Assembly: GCA_028829895.1 (NCBI GenBank)
Contig: CM054182.1
Span: forward strand, 15,245,001 to 15,309,000
Reading direction: 5' to 3'
Source of the DNA: Sinotaia quadrata
Lineage: Eukaryota; Mollusca; Gastropoda; Architaenioglossa; Viviparidae
Length of the DNA: 64,000 bases
The position numbers were made by a program, and so were the translations under genes. Below are positions 21,571 to 32,364 of the stretch, piece after piece; the stretch's first letter is position 1; every line of letters begins with the position of its first letter. Below the pieces are notes generated by a model. It made no database searches. It worked only from the letters and a program-made list of their open reading frames with translations, and was not told the DNA's origin.

Positions 21571-22024
21571 TACAGGATATGCACATGATATATCACTGCC
21601 ATATAAACGGGGTACCACATGCACAGATCACTACGAAGTTAGCAAATAAAAATTTAAAAAATTAAGAAAAATACCTGCAACTCATTTCTAGAAGAAGAAA
21701 AAGAGAATACTAACGACAGAGAGTGAAAGTCTGCATGACATTAATAAAATAAGTGGCGAGACAAGAACTGCATACATCACTACAAGGGAAACATGCTACC
21801 CATCTAGTGCATTATTACAGATTAACTGTTCTACAGTCTTGTGCATTACTCCAGAATAACTATGCCACACTCCTAATGCATTATTGCATGCTTAATATGT
21901 TAAAACTATGCATTCTCAAGATTAAAGTATAAAAATATATACACATTTAATATATATTAACATATATAGTGTTGTCATTAATGTCATTACATACTTATAA
22001 TACATGCTCACAGCTACAGTGCAA

Positions 22025-22530
22025 ATCTATAATACACATCAAATACACACTCAGAACTACCGAACAAACTTTTAATACATATATCAAATGCACACTCAAA
22101 TCTAAAGAAAAACTTCAATACATTCATCAAACACACACTCAAAACTACAGAACAAACTTGCAATGCATACATAAAGCACTCTCAAAACTACAGAACAAAC
22201 TTGCAATGCATAAATAAAGCACTCTCAAAACTACAGAACAAACTTGCTATGCATACATAAAGCACTCTCAAAACTACAGAACAAACTTGCAATGCATACA
22301 TAAAGCACTCTCAAAACTACAGAACAAACTTGCAATGCATACATAAAGCACTCTCAAAACTACAGAACAAACTTGCTATGCATACATAAAACACTCTCAA
22401 AACTACAGAACAAACTTGCTATGCATACATAAAACACTCTCAAAACTACAGAACAAACTTCTATGCATACATAAAGCACTCTCAAAACTACAGAACAAAA
22501 TTGCTATGCATACATAAAACACTGAAAACA
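22025..22530. repeat. Minisatellite, 42-bp unit, about 11 copies
   Basis: AAACTACAGAACAAACTTGC-AATGCATACATAAAGCACTCTC units; earlier copies (22025-22140) are more diverged. Confidence 0.94.
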
Positions 22531-22611
22531 AACAAACTTAACAATACATACATCAAATGCGCACTCTAAAAACTACAATGTAAATAAATATGTTATACAC
22601 TCGAAAACTAC

Positions 22612-22766
22612 AGTTAAGAGGGGCGTTTTTAATCACACCCTTTATTACCCTTGTTCACTTATTATAATGTAACGTTGTAAGCCTCATTTTGGCGCCCCTG
22701 TACCTTGGCGCCCGGGAACATATGTACCTCCCTGCCCCTCCCCCCCCTCCCTAGCTACGCCTCTTG
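22612..22766. mobile_element. Possible short DNA-transposon-derived fragment
   Basis: A GC-rich island with imperfect inverted ends: AAGAGGGGCGT on the left and ACGCCTCTT on the right. It contains a direct repeat of TTGGCGCCC/TTGGCGCCC spacing and the terminal CCCTCCCTAGCTACGCCTC. From memory, a GGCGTAGCTAGGG terminus is common in non-autonomous animal DNA elements. No transposase. The element boundaries and family are inference. Confidence 0.35.
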
Positions 22767-22839
22767 TTTACACGCAACACGCGTCTTTACGTTCTGCAAC
22801 ACAAAGTATTCCAATTAGCAGGCGGTATGATGGGTCTAA

Positions 22840-23165
22840 TGCAGTCACTACTTTTGCGTGTCATGCCTTTATAATTTTAGTACCTATGCATTATTTTCAT
22901 TGCAGTCACTACTTTTGTGTCATGTCATTATAATTATAGTATCTATGTATTATTTTCATTGCAGTCACTACTTTTGTGTGTCATGTCATTATAATTATAG
23001 TACCTATGTATTATTTTCATTGCGGTCACTACTTTTTTGTGTCATGTCATTTAATTTTAGTACCTATGCTTTATTTCATTGAAATCACTACTTTGCATGT
23101 GTCACGTCACTATTAATTTTAGTACCTATGCATTATTTTCATTGCAGTACCTAGCTATATCATTT
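22840..23165. repeat. Minisatellite, about 61-bp unit, 5 copies, acceptor-like
   Basis: TTTTCATTGCAGTCACTACT-TTTGTGTGTCATGTCATTAT-AATTATAGTACCTATGTATTA units. Each holds a TTTTCATTGCAG tract resembling a 3' splice site, 280-600 bp upstream of the true e11 acceptor. Confidence 0.93.
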
Positions 23166-23443
23166 TAATTATAGTACCTAAATATCAACATAATTATAGT
23201 ATCTACACATCATTATAATTATATAGTATCTCTTATTGTATTGAAATCACCTGGTGTTAACTTATTTCAAATAACTTTTAAAACCTATCTATAATACTAT
23301 TCCTCTCTATAGTATTCTTCCTCCCTGTAACATAATTCCCTCTACAACACCTCTTTGTAACGCCATACTTCACTCTTCTTTACACAGCTATTTTTTCAGC
23401 AGTGTATCTAGAATAACTATAGACATGTTAACTTTTCTTTCAG

Positions 23444-23542
23444 GGAGAACCTGGTGAGTCTGGCCCCAGGGGACCACCTGGAGAAGCAGGTCCACCCGGT
23501 TTGCCAGGTTTCGATGGAGTGTCGGGACCTCCAGGAGAGCCG
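23444..23542 (+). CDS. Collagen exon e11 (99 bp)
   Basis: Thirty-three codons of unbroken Gly-X-Y, opening GEPGESGPRGPPGEAG and ending GLPGFDGVSGPPGEP. Acceptor AACTTTTCTTTCAG, donor GTATTA, phase 0 at both ends. A 99-bp exon is a classic collagen helix length (two 54-bp units less 9). The GLPGFDG(V)SG block matches GLPGFDGMAG of e7 at protein and DNA level. Confidence 0.95.
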
Positions 23543-23877
23543 GTATTAGACGTTAAAATAGTCCTACATTCTGTGACTACGTGACATTTCTCATTTTATT
23601 TACACTGAAGTGTTCCTCGTGTCCGCTTTACTGTGCAACTTTTATGTTTCCTTTATGAAGTTAGTTTTCTGCTGACTTGCTGTCTCAGTGTGTGCGTTTG
23701 TTTATATGTTACTGTGCTGTGTGAGTAGTGTGGACGTGTACATTCTTGTGTATGCCCTTTTCCGCATTTTCTTATATTTACTATTTTTTCTCTGTCTTGT
23801 ATTTTCCTCACCGTTTTCTTGCTATCTTGCACTTCCTTTCTCTGAGTAACACTTTTTCGTCCTCCACTCACTGACTC

Positions 23878-24565
23878 TTTATTGATGTTTGTGTTCCACT
23901 CAGTGACTATTGATGTTTGTGTTCCACTCGGTAACTATGGATGTTTGTGTTCCACTCGGTAACTATTGATGTTGTGTTCCACTCAGTAACTATTGATGTT
24001 TGTGTTCCACTCGGTAACTATGGATGTTTGTGTTCCACTCGGTAACTATTGATGTTTTGTGTTCCACTTGGTGACTATTGATGTTTGTGTTCTACTCAGT
24101 GACTATTGATGTGTGTGTTCCACTCGGTGACTATTGATGTTTGTGTTCCACTCAGTGACTCTATATTGATGTTTGTGTTCCACTCAGTGACTATTGATGT
24201 TTGTGTTCCACTCGGTAACTATGGATGTTTGTGTTCCACTCGGTAACTATTGATGTTGTGTTCCACTCAGTAACTATTGATGTTTGTGTTCCACTCAGTG
24301 ACTCTATATTGATGTTTGTGTTTCACTCACTGACTCTATATTGATGTTTGTGTTTCACTCACTGACTCTATATTGATGTTTGTGTTTCACTCACTGACTC
24401 TATATTGATGTTTGTGTTTCATTCACTGACTCTATATTGATGTTTGTTTTCCACTCACTGACTCTATATTGATGTTTGTGTTCCACTCACTGAGTCTATA
24501 TTGATGTTTATTTTGCACTCACTGACTCTTTATTAATGTTTGTATTCCACTCAGTGACAAACTTT
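23878..24565. repeat. Minisatellite, 27-37-bp unit, more than 20 copies
   Basis: TGTTCCACTCAGTGACTATT-GATGTTTG units (early part) passing into a longer CTGACTCTATATTGATGTTT-GTGTTTCACTCA form after 24290. The mix shows two nested subfamilies and a block duplication. Confidence 0.94.
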
Positions 24566-24659
24566 ACTTAGTCTTTATATGTTTTGTAGTATTTTCATTT
24601 ATTAACAAGTTTTTCGCTGACTTGTGATTCCATTCGTCAACACTTTATTGCCTTTTGTT

Positions 24660-25100
24660 TCCAATCAGTAAAATGGGTTGTTTTGGCTTCTAGTCAGTAA
24701 CATGGGTTGTTCTGGCTTCCAATCAGTAACATGGGTTTTTTTGCTTCCAATCAGTAACATGGGTTGTTTTGGCTTCTAATCAGTAACATGGGTTATTTTA
24801 TCTTCCAATCAGTAACATGGGTTGTTTTTGCTTCCAATCAGTAATATGGGTTGCTTTTGCTTCCAATCAGTAACATGGGTTGTTTTTGATTCCAATCAGT
24901 AACATGTATTGTTTTGGCTTCCAATCAGTAACATGGGTTGTTTTGGCTTCCAATCAATAACATGGGTTGTTTTGGCTTCCAATAAGTAACATGGGTTGTT
25001 TTGGCCTCTAATCAATAACATGGGTTGTTTTGGCTTCCAATCAGTAACATGGGTTGTTTTGACCTCTAATCAGTAACATGGGTTGTTTTAGTGTTTTCAT
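24660..25100. repeat. Minisatellite, about 29-bp unit, about 15 copies
   Basis: TTCCAATCAGTAACATGGGT-TGTTTTGGC units with scattered substitutions. Confidence 0.94.
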
Positions 25101-25380
25101 TTTTTTTTAGTGGTGGGGGGAGGCTGTCCTGCGTTTTATCTCAGTAACATGTTGGTTTTGGTTTTGGTTTTGTTTTGGTGGGTGGCTTTCCTGTGTTTTA
25201 TCTCAATAACATGTTGGTTTTGGTTTTGTTTTTGTTTTGGGGGGTGGCTGTCATGTGTTTTATCTCAGTAAAATATTGTTGTTGTTTTTTTGTTGTTGTT
25301 GTTTTGGGGGTTGCTGTCCTGGGGTTCAAGTCAATAACATGATTTTTGCTGCAGTGTTATCAATTCAATACAATATTGGG
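25100..25380. repeat. Degenerate G/T-rich repeats
   Basis: About 75-80-bp diverged units containing TTTTATCTCAGTAACATGTT and GTTTTGGTTTTGTTTTGG. GGTTTTG-rich strand bias. Confidence 0.75.
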
Positions 25381-25479
25381 TTTTTGCTGTCCTTTTTCAA
25401 ATTAGAAACAGGTTTTCGCTTCTTATTTTTCTGCTCATTAAAAGACATCTCACTATCTTTTGTTTGTACTTGATCGTTT

Positions 25480-25650
25480 TTGTTATCGCTCAGTAACACT
25501 TTATTGCTTGGTGTGTTATCGCTCAGTAACACTTTATTGATTGGTGTGTTATCGCTTAGTAACACTTTATTGCTTGGTGTGTTATCGCTCAGTAACACTT
25601 TATTGATTGGTGTGTTATCGCTCAGTAACACTTTATAGCTTGGTGTGTGT
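25480..25650. repeat. Minisatellite, 33-bp unit, 5 copies
   Basis: GCTCAGTAACACTTTATTGC-TTGGTGTGTTATC units, alternating GCTTGG and GATTGG. Related in sequence (CAGTAACA) to the 24660 and 25100 arrays, so the three probably share an origin. Confidence 0.93.
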
Positions 25651-25924
25651 TCGCTCAGTGATAAGTTGTTCTCTGTCTTGTGTTTCCATCGATTTGCAAA
25701 TTTTCGCTGTCGTTATTTCTCCTCATTAATATTTCTTTTGATCTTGCGTTTGCCGTCATCACACTTGTCTTTTTGTTCATGTTTCCCTCAAAACACTTTG
25801 TTCTCTTCTCTCTCGCGTTCCCTCACACGAACACTTCTCACTTTTCCCGCTGATGGATTTATCGCTGATATTTTTTAGACGTATTTTTCATATATTTATT
25901 GTACTAACTGTATTCTTCTTCCTG

Positions 25925-26375
25925 TTGTCATAAAAGTCAAAATTTTAGATACAAGTCTAAAATGTTCATATCCTTTTGTCATTAAAGTCAATTCTAAATA
26001 CTAGTTCATATCCTTTTATCATTAAAGTCAATTCTACATACTGGTTTAAAATGTGTTTTTATCTGTTTGTCATTAAAGTCAATTCCAGATACTAAACTTA
26101 AATGTTTACTTCTGTTTACCATTAAAGTCAGTTTTAAATATTATTCTAGAATGCTCATTTTCTGTTTGTCATACAAGTCAGTTTTAATACTATTTTAGAT
26201 TGCGCATTTTCTGTTTGGGGGTCATACATAACAGTTCTAAATGCTAGATTACAATGCACTTCCTGTTTGTCTTAAGAGTCAGTTCTAAATTCTACACTAG
26301 AAAGTCGTTAAAGTTAGTTCTAAATGCTAGGCTAGAATGTGAACTTTTGTTTGTCATTAAAGTTAGATATACTAA
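25925..26375. repeat. Degenerate minisatellite, about 55-60-bp unit
   Basis: Diverged units with TGTTTGTCATTAAAGTCAAT and TCTAAATACTAGACTAGAATG. About eight copies. Confidence 0.75.
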
Positions 26376-26478
26376 AATATATACTACCTGTACTTCCTCA
26401 CCTTCCTTCAAAGCATGCTTGGTGAATTTTTCAAAATGAAACTTTAAATATTCCTTTCTCTTTTCTCTTCCATCACAG

Positions 26479-26505
26479 GGACCAGCAGGTCCGCAAGGTC
26501 CTCCG
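26479..26505 (+). CDS. Collagen exon e12 (27 bp)
   Basis: Nine codons, GPAGPQGPP, strict Gly-X-Y. Acceptor CTCTTCCATCACAG, donor GTAAAT, phase 0 at both ends. It is separated from e13 by only 357 bp, much of it microsatellite. Confidence 0.9.
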
Positions 26506-26521
26506 GTAAATATTTTTTAAA

Positions 26522-26524
<3 letters not shown>

Positions 26525-26567
<43 letters not shown>
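26525..26567. repeat. (GA)n microsatellite
   Basis: About 21 GA units, then GGGAGGGAGGGATGGG. It starts about 20 bases after the e12 donor. Confidence 0.98.
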
Positions 26568-26573
<6 letters not shown>

Positions 26574-26670
26574 AGGGATGGGTGGATAGATTGACTTTTT
26601 TAAGTTTTCGCTTGAAGTGGATTTCCTACATTAATAACTTATTTTATTTATACCTCTTACTCTCACTCAC

Positions 26671-26673
26671 TCA

Positions 26674-26755
<82 letters not shown>
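26671..26755. repeat. (CA)n microsatellite, about 40 units
   Basis: Long CA run, interrupted once near its start (CATACA). The chance frame across it is a poly Thr-His string. Confidence 0.98.
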
Positions 26756-26757
<2 letters not shown>

Positions 26758-26862
26758 TTATATGTATCTCCAATTTTCTGTATATCTCGCTCTAGCAGTC
26801 TTCTATAATCAACCCGTTTTCGTCGGTGACCTATTTTGAATTTAATATATTTTTCTGTGCAG

Positions 26863-26898
26863 GGACCAAAGGGAGAGGATGGGCGTCCTGGCGAATCA
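26863..26898 (+). CDS. Collagen exon e13 (36 bp)
   Basis: Twelve codons, GPKGEDGRPGES, strict Gly-X-Y. Acceptor TATTTTTCTGTGCAG, donor GTAAGT, phase 0 at both ends. Confidence 0.93.
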
Positions 26899-28180
26899 GT
26901 AAGTTATGTTTGCATTGTTTATCTCCCTTGTAGAAGGCTGTCAAGGCCAAGTGGTGGGCGGGCTGATGTGGTGATTTATCAGTAGATTTTATCAGATATA
27001 TATGCAGCTGAAGTCTACAGATGATTGTAGCCTAGTTCCCACTTGAAACGCCCGAGAATCAGTTTCAAACGCACACATATTGCCTGAAGAGTATTATTTG
27101 CAGGATGAAATCAAACAAATTTGTCAAATTGCTAAGCAGACTTGCATTTTAAAAATAATACACGTTCAGATATATAAATTTGCAAACGCATAGCCTGTAC
27201 AATCAGCTACACACTTCAGTCACATACTTTACTGTGAGTACAAGCTTTGAGTGAGCGCTATGAATAATGTATTTGTCATTATAGGTGCTTGTGGCCTTAT
27301 TTCGTGTATGAATTGTACACGTGTATATCTCTCTTTCTGATACGTAGGCCTACATGTATGAAATATGTACACACAGTCAATTCATTATAACTTGACTGCA
27401 TTATCAATATATGTTTCTAGTACAAATTACATATGTGTGACTAGCACAGAACTATAAATCATGTAAGACTTTCATGCATGTATCTACTCTTGGTGCGAAC
27501 TACGAGGAGATGCGTAGAGTTAATTCATGTTTAATTTGATGATATGTATCTATATGTTTGATTCTAGTAGAAACTACTATGTATCAGATATGTATAGTGC
27601 TTAAGTCATGTATGACTTGTAAGTAGGCATACTACTATATCTATTTCAATGCAAACTGTATGGGATATGTATAATGTACTTATAGATACAGCTTATGTAA
27701 GATTTGAAAAATGTTGGTATTATTATTTATTGAATACAAGCGCTATGTGTGATTTGTGTATAAAATACATGCTCAATACACGTGCAATATATTGCATGCC
27801 TACATAAAGTATGTGTAACAGTCGGAAAACTATAATAAGAACATTTGTTCTGATTAGCATACCTGTATCATCACTTGGAACAAATTATATATATATATAC
27901 AGTTTCTGTTGAAATGTGTGTGCATGTCAGAATTATAATATCATGTTCTAAATATTATTTGTGTTTAACATACAAATATACACCTTTTGTTTTCAACGAA
28001 TTTTTTTCATAATAGCTGAGTAGAAATGTATTTGAATAATACAGCCATTGTATTTGTGATTTACGAGAGGTGTCACAAGCCCTGTGTACATTGCCAGTCG
28101 CCATTAGAAGTGTGTGTGTGTCAGTCCTGCAAACTACATGTACTTGTGTGTGATTTATAAACACGTTTTCACGTCTTCAA
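26899..28180. other. Intron, no recognisable feature
   Basis: AT-rich. Weak echoes of a TATGTATAATG-TGACTTG theme between 27300 and 27800, not regular enough to call. No coding sequence. Confidence 0.45.
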
Positions 28181-28350
28181 TAAACCACATTGCACTGTGA
28201 GTGTGGCTTCTGAATTACAGACATACACCTTCTATAGACCACATTGCACTGTGAGTGTGGCTTCTGAATTACAGGCATACGTCTTATATAGACCACATTG
28301 CACTGTGAGTGTGGCTTCTGAATTGCAGGCATACGTCTTCTGTAGACCAC
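28175..28350. repeat. Minisatellite, about 60-bp unit, 3 copies
   Basis: TAGACCACATTGCACTGTGA-GTGTGGCTTCTGAATTACAG-GCATACGTCTTC units. Homogeneous. Confidence 0.93.
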
Positions 28351-28489
28351 ATTATACTGTGTGTGAAACTTATAAGGTGTGTAAGGATTTTATCGTAAGG
28401 AATGATTGTTGTTGTTGTTGATGATGTTGTTTAAAGTTGATGCCAAGATCCTAAGTAATAGTGTAGACAAGACACAGTATATGCATGTT

Positions 28490-28715
28490 GCTTGAAAGGT
28501 AAACTGTTCCGCTTTGTCAGGTCTTGAAGGGTAAACTGTTCTACTTTGTCAGGTCTTAAAAGGTAAACTGTTTCGCTTTGTCAGGTCTTGAAAGGTAAAC
28601 TGTTCCGCTTTGTCAGGTCTTGAAAGGTAAACTGTTCTACTTTGTCAGGTCTTGAAAGGTAAACTGTTCCGCTTTGTCAGGTCTTGAAAGGTAAACTGTT
28701 TCGTTTGTCATGTTT
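28490..28715. repeat. Minisatellite, 32-bp unit, 7 copies, donor-like
   Basis: GTCTTGAAAGGTAAACTGTT-CCGCTTTGTCAG units. Each contains AAAG-GTAAAC, a reasonable 5' splice site lookalike, and ends in TTTGTCAG, an acceptor lookalike. Confidence 0.94.
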
Positions 28716-28739
28716 TGATTACTATGGCTCTCTTCGTTT

Positions 28740-28985
28740 GTCTCTACCGTCACTAGTGTAAAGCCACCTTGTCACGATGTTAGGCTACAAACACAGTAGT
28801 GTGGGATTTCCCTCTGTCTATACTACTGTGAAGCCACCTTAAGCCATGTTAGACTACAAATTCAGTAGAGGCTTTTCTCTGTCTTCACTACGACACCAAC
28901 TTGTCACTACGATAGGCTCCAAAGTACATGTAGTGTAAGGCTTTTCTCTGTCTTCACTACTACGACACCACCTTGTCACCATTTT
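28740..28985. repeat. Degenerate minisatellite, about 60-70-bp unit, 4 copies
   Basis: GCCACCTTGTCACGATGTTA-GGCTACAAA-AGTAGTG-TTTCTCTGTCTTCACTAC units. Confidence 0.85.
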
Positions 28986-29597
28986 GATTGTAAAGTAGGG
29001 GGAGACTCTCCTTTACCGTCATCTTTGCAAATTCGCCTTGAAGTCATATAGATTAAATAGTGAGTGGTAGAGAACCACCATACCATCGCTATATTATAAA
29101 CAGAGCGCATTAAATTAGACTTGAGCGCATTAAGCCACTCGGCGTAAGTACACAAGGTAATTAGGCAATATGACTTAGAACATACGCATTCCATTGCAAG
29201 GCGTTTGACCGCATAACAATAGATTACAAGAAATTACAGAATATTAATCCCAGACAGTAGCATCTTCGGGCGGTTCTAGCAAGTTGTTGGCTGATTTCTC
29301 TGTTCTTCAATCGTTCATGTCTCATTAATATAAAATGTTGGAATGGTGTTGTGTAATGGTTTTCCTGATCATCCCGTTAAATATTTAGCAGCTGGCGTCT
29401 AGTTTTGTTGTATTCGAATGTGAAATAATCTCCCTTTACGGATGAATTGTTATATTCATAAATTATATTCGTTTCTCTGCCAAAAGGGTATATATTGTAA
29501 AGGATTTCTGTGAAAGGTAATCTTCCTTCATTATCAAAGACGTCATCATGCATGAAAGTACAATGTCCTCTAACCGGTCACTCGCTGCTACTAACAG
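28986..29597. other. Intron, no recognisable feature
   Basis: Mixed composition, no repeat or collagen triplet. The e14 acceptor at 29596-29597 (GCTGCTACTAACAG) has a weak pyrimidine tract; TACTAAC within it matches the branch-point consensus but lies unusually close. Confidence 0.5.
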
Positions 29598-29768
29598 GGT
29601 CCAAGGGGAGAAATGGGTGTTCCAGGTATGCCTGGTCGCACGGGTCCACCCGGACGAAAAGGTGAGCCGGGCAACGTGACCTACGTCAGTACTGACCTTA
29701 CAGGAAACTCCGATATCCCTATGGGCCCACCTGGCCCACCAGGCCCACAAGGCCCACAAGGACCCATC
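29598..29768 (+). CDS. Collagen exon e14 (171 bp, with glycosylatable interruption)
   Basis: Fifty-seven codons. Eight Gly-X-Y triplets (from [12 protein letters not shown] to GRKGEP) are followed by the interruption [18 protein letters not shown], then [15 protein letters not shown]. Asn-Val-Thr at codons 26-28 is an N-glycosylation sequon. Donor GTGAGT, acceptor CTAACAG, phase 0 at both ends. It is the longest firm exon here. The layout GEPG, interruption, GPPGPPGP recurs in e15 and e22-e23 and resembles the multiplexin collagens (family statement from memory). Confidence 0.95.
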
Positions 29769-30590
29769 GTGAGTTGTTGCATGGATATAGCTGTTTATTG
29801 ATTGTCTGGCATCGTGTCGCCACTTTAGTGGGGGAAAAAATCAAACGTGTTGGCCCGAGCAAGTTGCTTGACGCTTAAAGCATGCCTTCACTACTTTCCT
29901 AGAGGCAAAGCTCATGTCGCCTCATTGTTTCGTGACGTCAATAAATGAATCGAAGTTATATTAAAAGGGTATTGATGCATGCATCATTGTGGATGAATAC
30001 AGTTTGCGTTCAGTGCCTGCTGGTACCCGAGCAACTCAACTCGATCCCTAATTTGCATGTTTTAGAATGGAATGTCTGTTCTTATGTCAACATGGTAGTC
30101 TGTCCAACTTCTTTCGCTTTATTCTGCTTCTGAGAATGTTCACACACTGGCATGTTCACAGCGTGTGTCACCTTTCTTTCCGACATGTATAACTGTGCAT
30201 GCTGCCATTCAATCTAGAATGTCTGGAATGGAAAAGCATACATTAACGTTGTCATTCAGCCTAGTCGCACTAGAAAAGAATATTTAAAAAGTATTTATAT
30301 TACATTGTGATAGACATGAAACTTGCCACTCTTACTCGTTTATATTGATTTGGTTCTAAATTCTAAAAAACATGGCACACTTACAGAAAATGTACCGTTA
30401 CCTGGTTAGGACATGGACTGTTCATTGCAGATGTCGAATGTATTGTACTTACATTTCACACTTACCTACAATGCCAAAAGTGATCACAAATGAGGCACTT
30501 ACGGTACGCGATATTGATCAAAGAGGTCAAAAAACGTATCCTGGCTACTTTTCTCATTTACTGAAGATGGATGTCAAGCCAGTGTTTGGG
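29769..30590. other. Intron, no recognisable feature
   Basis: Mixed composition. Chance frames at 29945-30133 and 30372-30653 have no recognisable domain; the second runs into the array at 30590. Confidence 0.45.
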
Positions 30591-30745
30591 GCACAATTAA
30601 CACTTACTGAAGATGCCAAGTTAGTGTTTAGGATAGCATGCCACACTTACTGAAGATGCCAAGCCAGTGTTTAGGATAGCATGCCACACTTATTGAAAAT
30701 GCCAAGCCAGTGTTTAGGATAACATACCACACTTATTGAAGATGA
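30590..30745. repeat. Minisatellite, about 42-bp unit, about 4 copies
   Basis: CACTTACTGAAGATGCCAAG-CCAGTGTTTAGGATAGCATGC units. Confidence 0.9.
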
Positions 30746-30959
30746 AACATCTGTTATTGTTCAGAAAGCCACTGGTCCCAATAATACTTTAAAATTATTT
30801 CATTTGCGGCACCAAAACTACGAAACTTTTGACCACTAATATTTTCCTTTTCAGTGTCTTTTGGATTTTTTTTTTATTTGTTAGTAAAAGCTCTTTGTAT
30901 TGTTCTTGTTTGTTGGGTTGAATGACTTGTGTATTTGTTTGATTCATTCATTATTTTAT

Positions 30960-31000
30960 TTTATTTTTATTTTTTTTTTTTTTGGGGGGGGGGTAAATCG
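30960..31000. repeat. Homopolymer T/G tract
   Basis: A T-run of about 20 (one A interruption) followed by nine G. Low complexity, possible assembly-error site. Confidence 0.9.
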
Positions 31001-31029
31001 TGTTTGTTTTAATTAAGCATTTGAAATTA

Positions 31030-31260
31030 CTTGTACACACACAACAATGTTGCTTTGAACACGTATGACAAATTTTCTTTGAACAGGTATAATAATTTTA
31101 TTGTACACATGATAAATTTGCTTTTTACAGGTATAACTATATTACTGTGTACACTATAATAGTGTTATTGTACACGTATGCTAAATTTGCTTTGTACAGG
31201 TATAATTATGCTACTGTGTACAGTATAATAATGTTTATTGTACACGTATAATAAGCAGCT
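31030..31260. repeat. Degenerate minisatellite, about 40-60-bp unit
   Basis: Diverged units of TTGTACACGTATAATAAATT-TGCTTTGTACAGGTATAATTAT. Contains several TACAG-GTATAA sequences. Confidence 0.75.
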
Positions 31261-31304
31261 GCATGCAGGAGCACGAATGGGTTGCTCATGTAATTGTGTT
31301 ACAG

Positions 31305-31418
31305 GGTAAGAAAGGCGAGCCCGGTCAGGGTGGAGTGGGGTTTGACCCCCACAGAACTGACTTTCCTGCTGGCTTCATTCAGGGCCCCCCTGGCCCCCCG
31401 GGTCCAACCGGGCCAAAG
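31305..31418 (+). CDS. Collagen exon e15 (114 bp, with interruption)
   Basis: Thirty-eight codons: GKKGEPGQGGVG, the interruption FDPHRTDFPAGFIQ, then [12 protein letters not shown]. Acceptor TAATTGTGTTACAG, donor GTGAGG, phase 0 at both ends. The interruption has aromatic and acidic residues and no Cys. Third-position C/G runs (GGCCCCCCTGGCCCCCCG) make it distinctly GC-rich against its surroundings. If the tentative exons e16-e18 are skipped, GPK joins GRRGKM of e19 in perfect helix register. Confidence 0.93.
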
Positions 31419-32148
31419 GTGAGGGTTGGGTCTTACTAGTACACATGCGTGGTCAATCAGTGCCGCTGACATCACAAGGTTGGCTCAAACTGATGCACAA
31501 TACTTAAGATTCAGTAACTACTTTCCCACAGCTACCCGAGACTATATATGGCGCTATCCTTCACTGCTTACCCAGAGGCAAAACATGGTGGTCTTGTCCG
31601 TCCAGTGAGTTAGATGTTGGTGCTTAACGAGCAGTAGCTCTGTTGGAGATCGGATGAATTTGTGATCAATATTACTACCTAAACAATGCACTAAGCAGTG
31701 ATACTAATTTATTAAGATACCATAACGCTGTAATGTGATGAGAACACAAAGTACAAGCACCAACATTTGTCTCCCTTGGACTACTGGCTTCTTGCATAAT
31801 TATTCTGAGTCACCTTTGCTGCAGTCAACAATAATGTCAGGATAAATGAAATCCATTTACTTTGTCATTTTCAGTCCCATGACACATTATGTTGAAAATG
31901 TTAAATCTAAATCTCATTAATTGTAATATTTTTAACTTGTCCATGCACCCAAGTTTTATTTATAGACATATACTTGACTGCAGCAAGGGTACTCGTTGTT
32001 GCCCTTGTTTCATGTTTATAAACTTATCATCTTTTTTGACTGCAGCAAAGGTTCAAAGGTCAGTAAGATCATCATCTCGTTTACTGCTCGTAGTAAACAT
32101 ATACACACAGTAAGCGTGTAATTTTTATCATGTGTTGCGGAACTATAG
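31419..32148. other. Intron, no recognisable feature
   Basis: The frame of e15 does not continue; a separate frame at 31426-31608 has no motif. A CTTGACTGCAGCAAGG/TTGACTGCAGCAAAGG pair lies at 31973-31990 and 32036-32052. The tract before the tentative e16 is only moderately pyrimidine-rich. Confidence 0.45.
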
Positions 32149-32364
32149 TCTGGCCTGCTGCCCAGGCGACACCGCACGTGTCGTCTGGAGGTGAAAGACA
32201 TCAGCAGCGTCAAAAAGAAAACTGACATCAAACGAATTCGGCGAGTTCACAATGAAGACCAGGTGGAAGCAGCCACTTATACCGATGATGAAGAAGAAGG
32301 CAATGAAGAAAACGTGGGAAAAGACGACTATGAACTTGTTTTGGATGATTGTGATGGCCTGAAG
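32149..32364 (+). CDS. Tentative non-collagenous exon e16 (216 bp, acidic)
   Basis: Seventy-two codons open between ACTATAG and the donor GTATTT, phase 0 at both ends and so compatible with e15 and e19. The product starts with a basic segment (PRRHRTCRLE), has a KRIRR stretch matching the furin rule R-X-R-R, then a strongly acidic part (DDEEEGNEEN, YELVLDDCDGLK). There are two cysteines and no collagen triplets. The sequence is GC-richer than the intron and the upstream stop codon is the acceptor TAG itself. Weaknesses are the poor pyrimidine tract and lack of a recognised domain. It could instead be a fragment of another gene. The region after its donor is tandemly repeated. Confidence 0.55.

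Noticed and set aside
26582..26839. 85-codon frame with a poly Thr-His tract
   Set aside because: Translation of the CA microsatellite inside the e12-e13 intron.
31426..31608. 60-codon frame just after the e15 donor
   Set aside because: Not in the e15 reading frame as a continuation, the GTGAGG donor is good, and the product has no motif or triplets.
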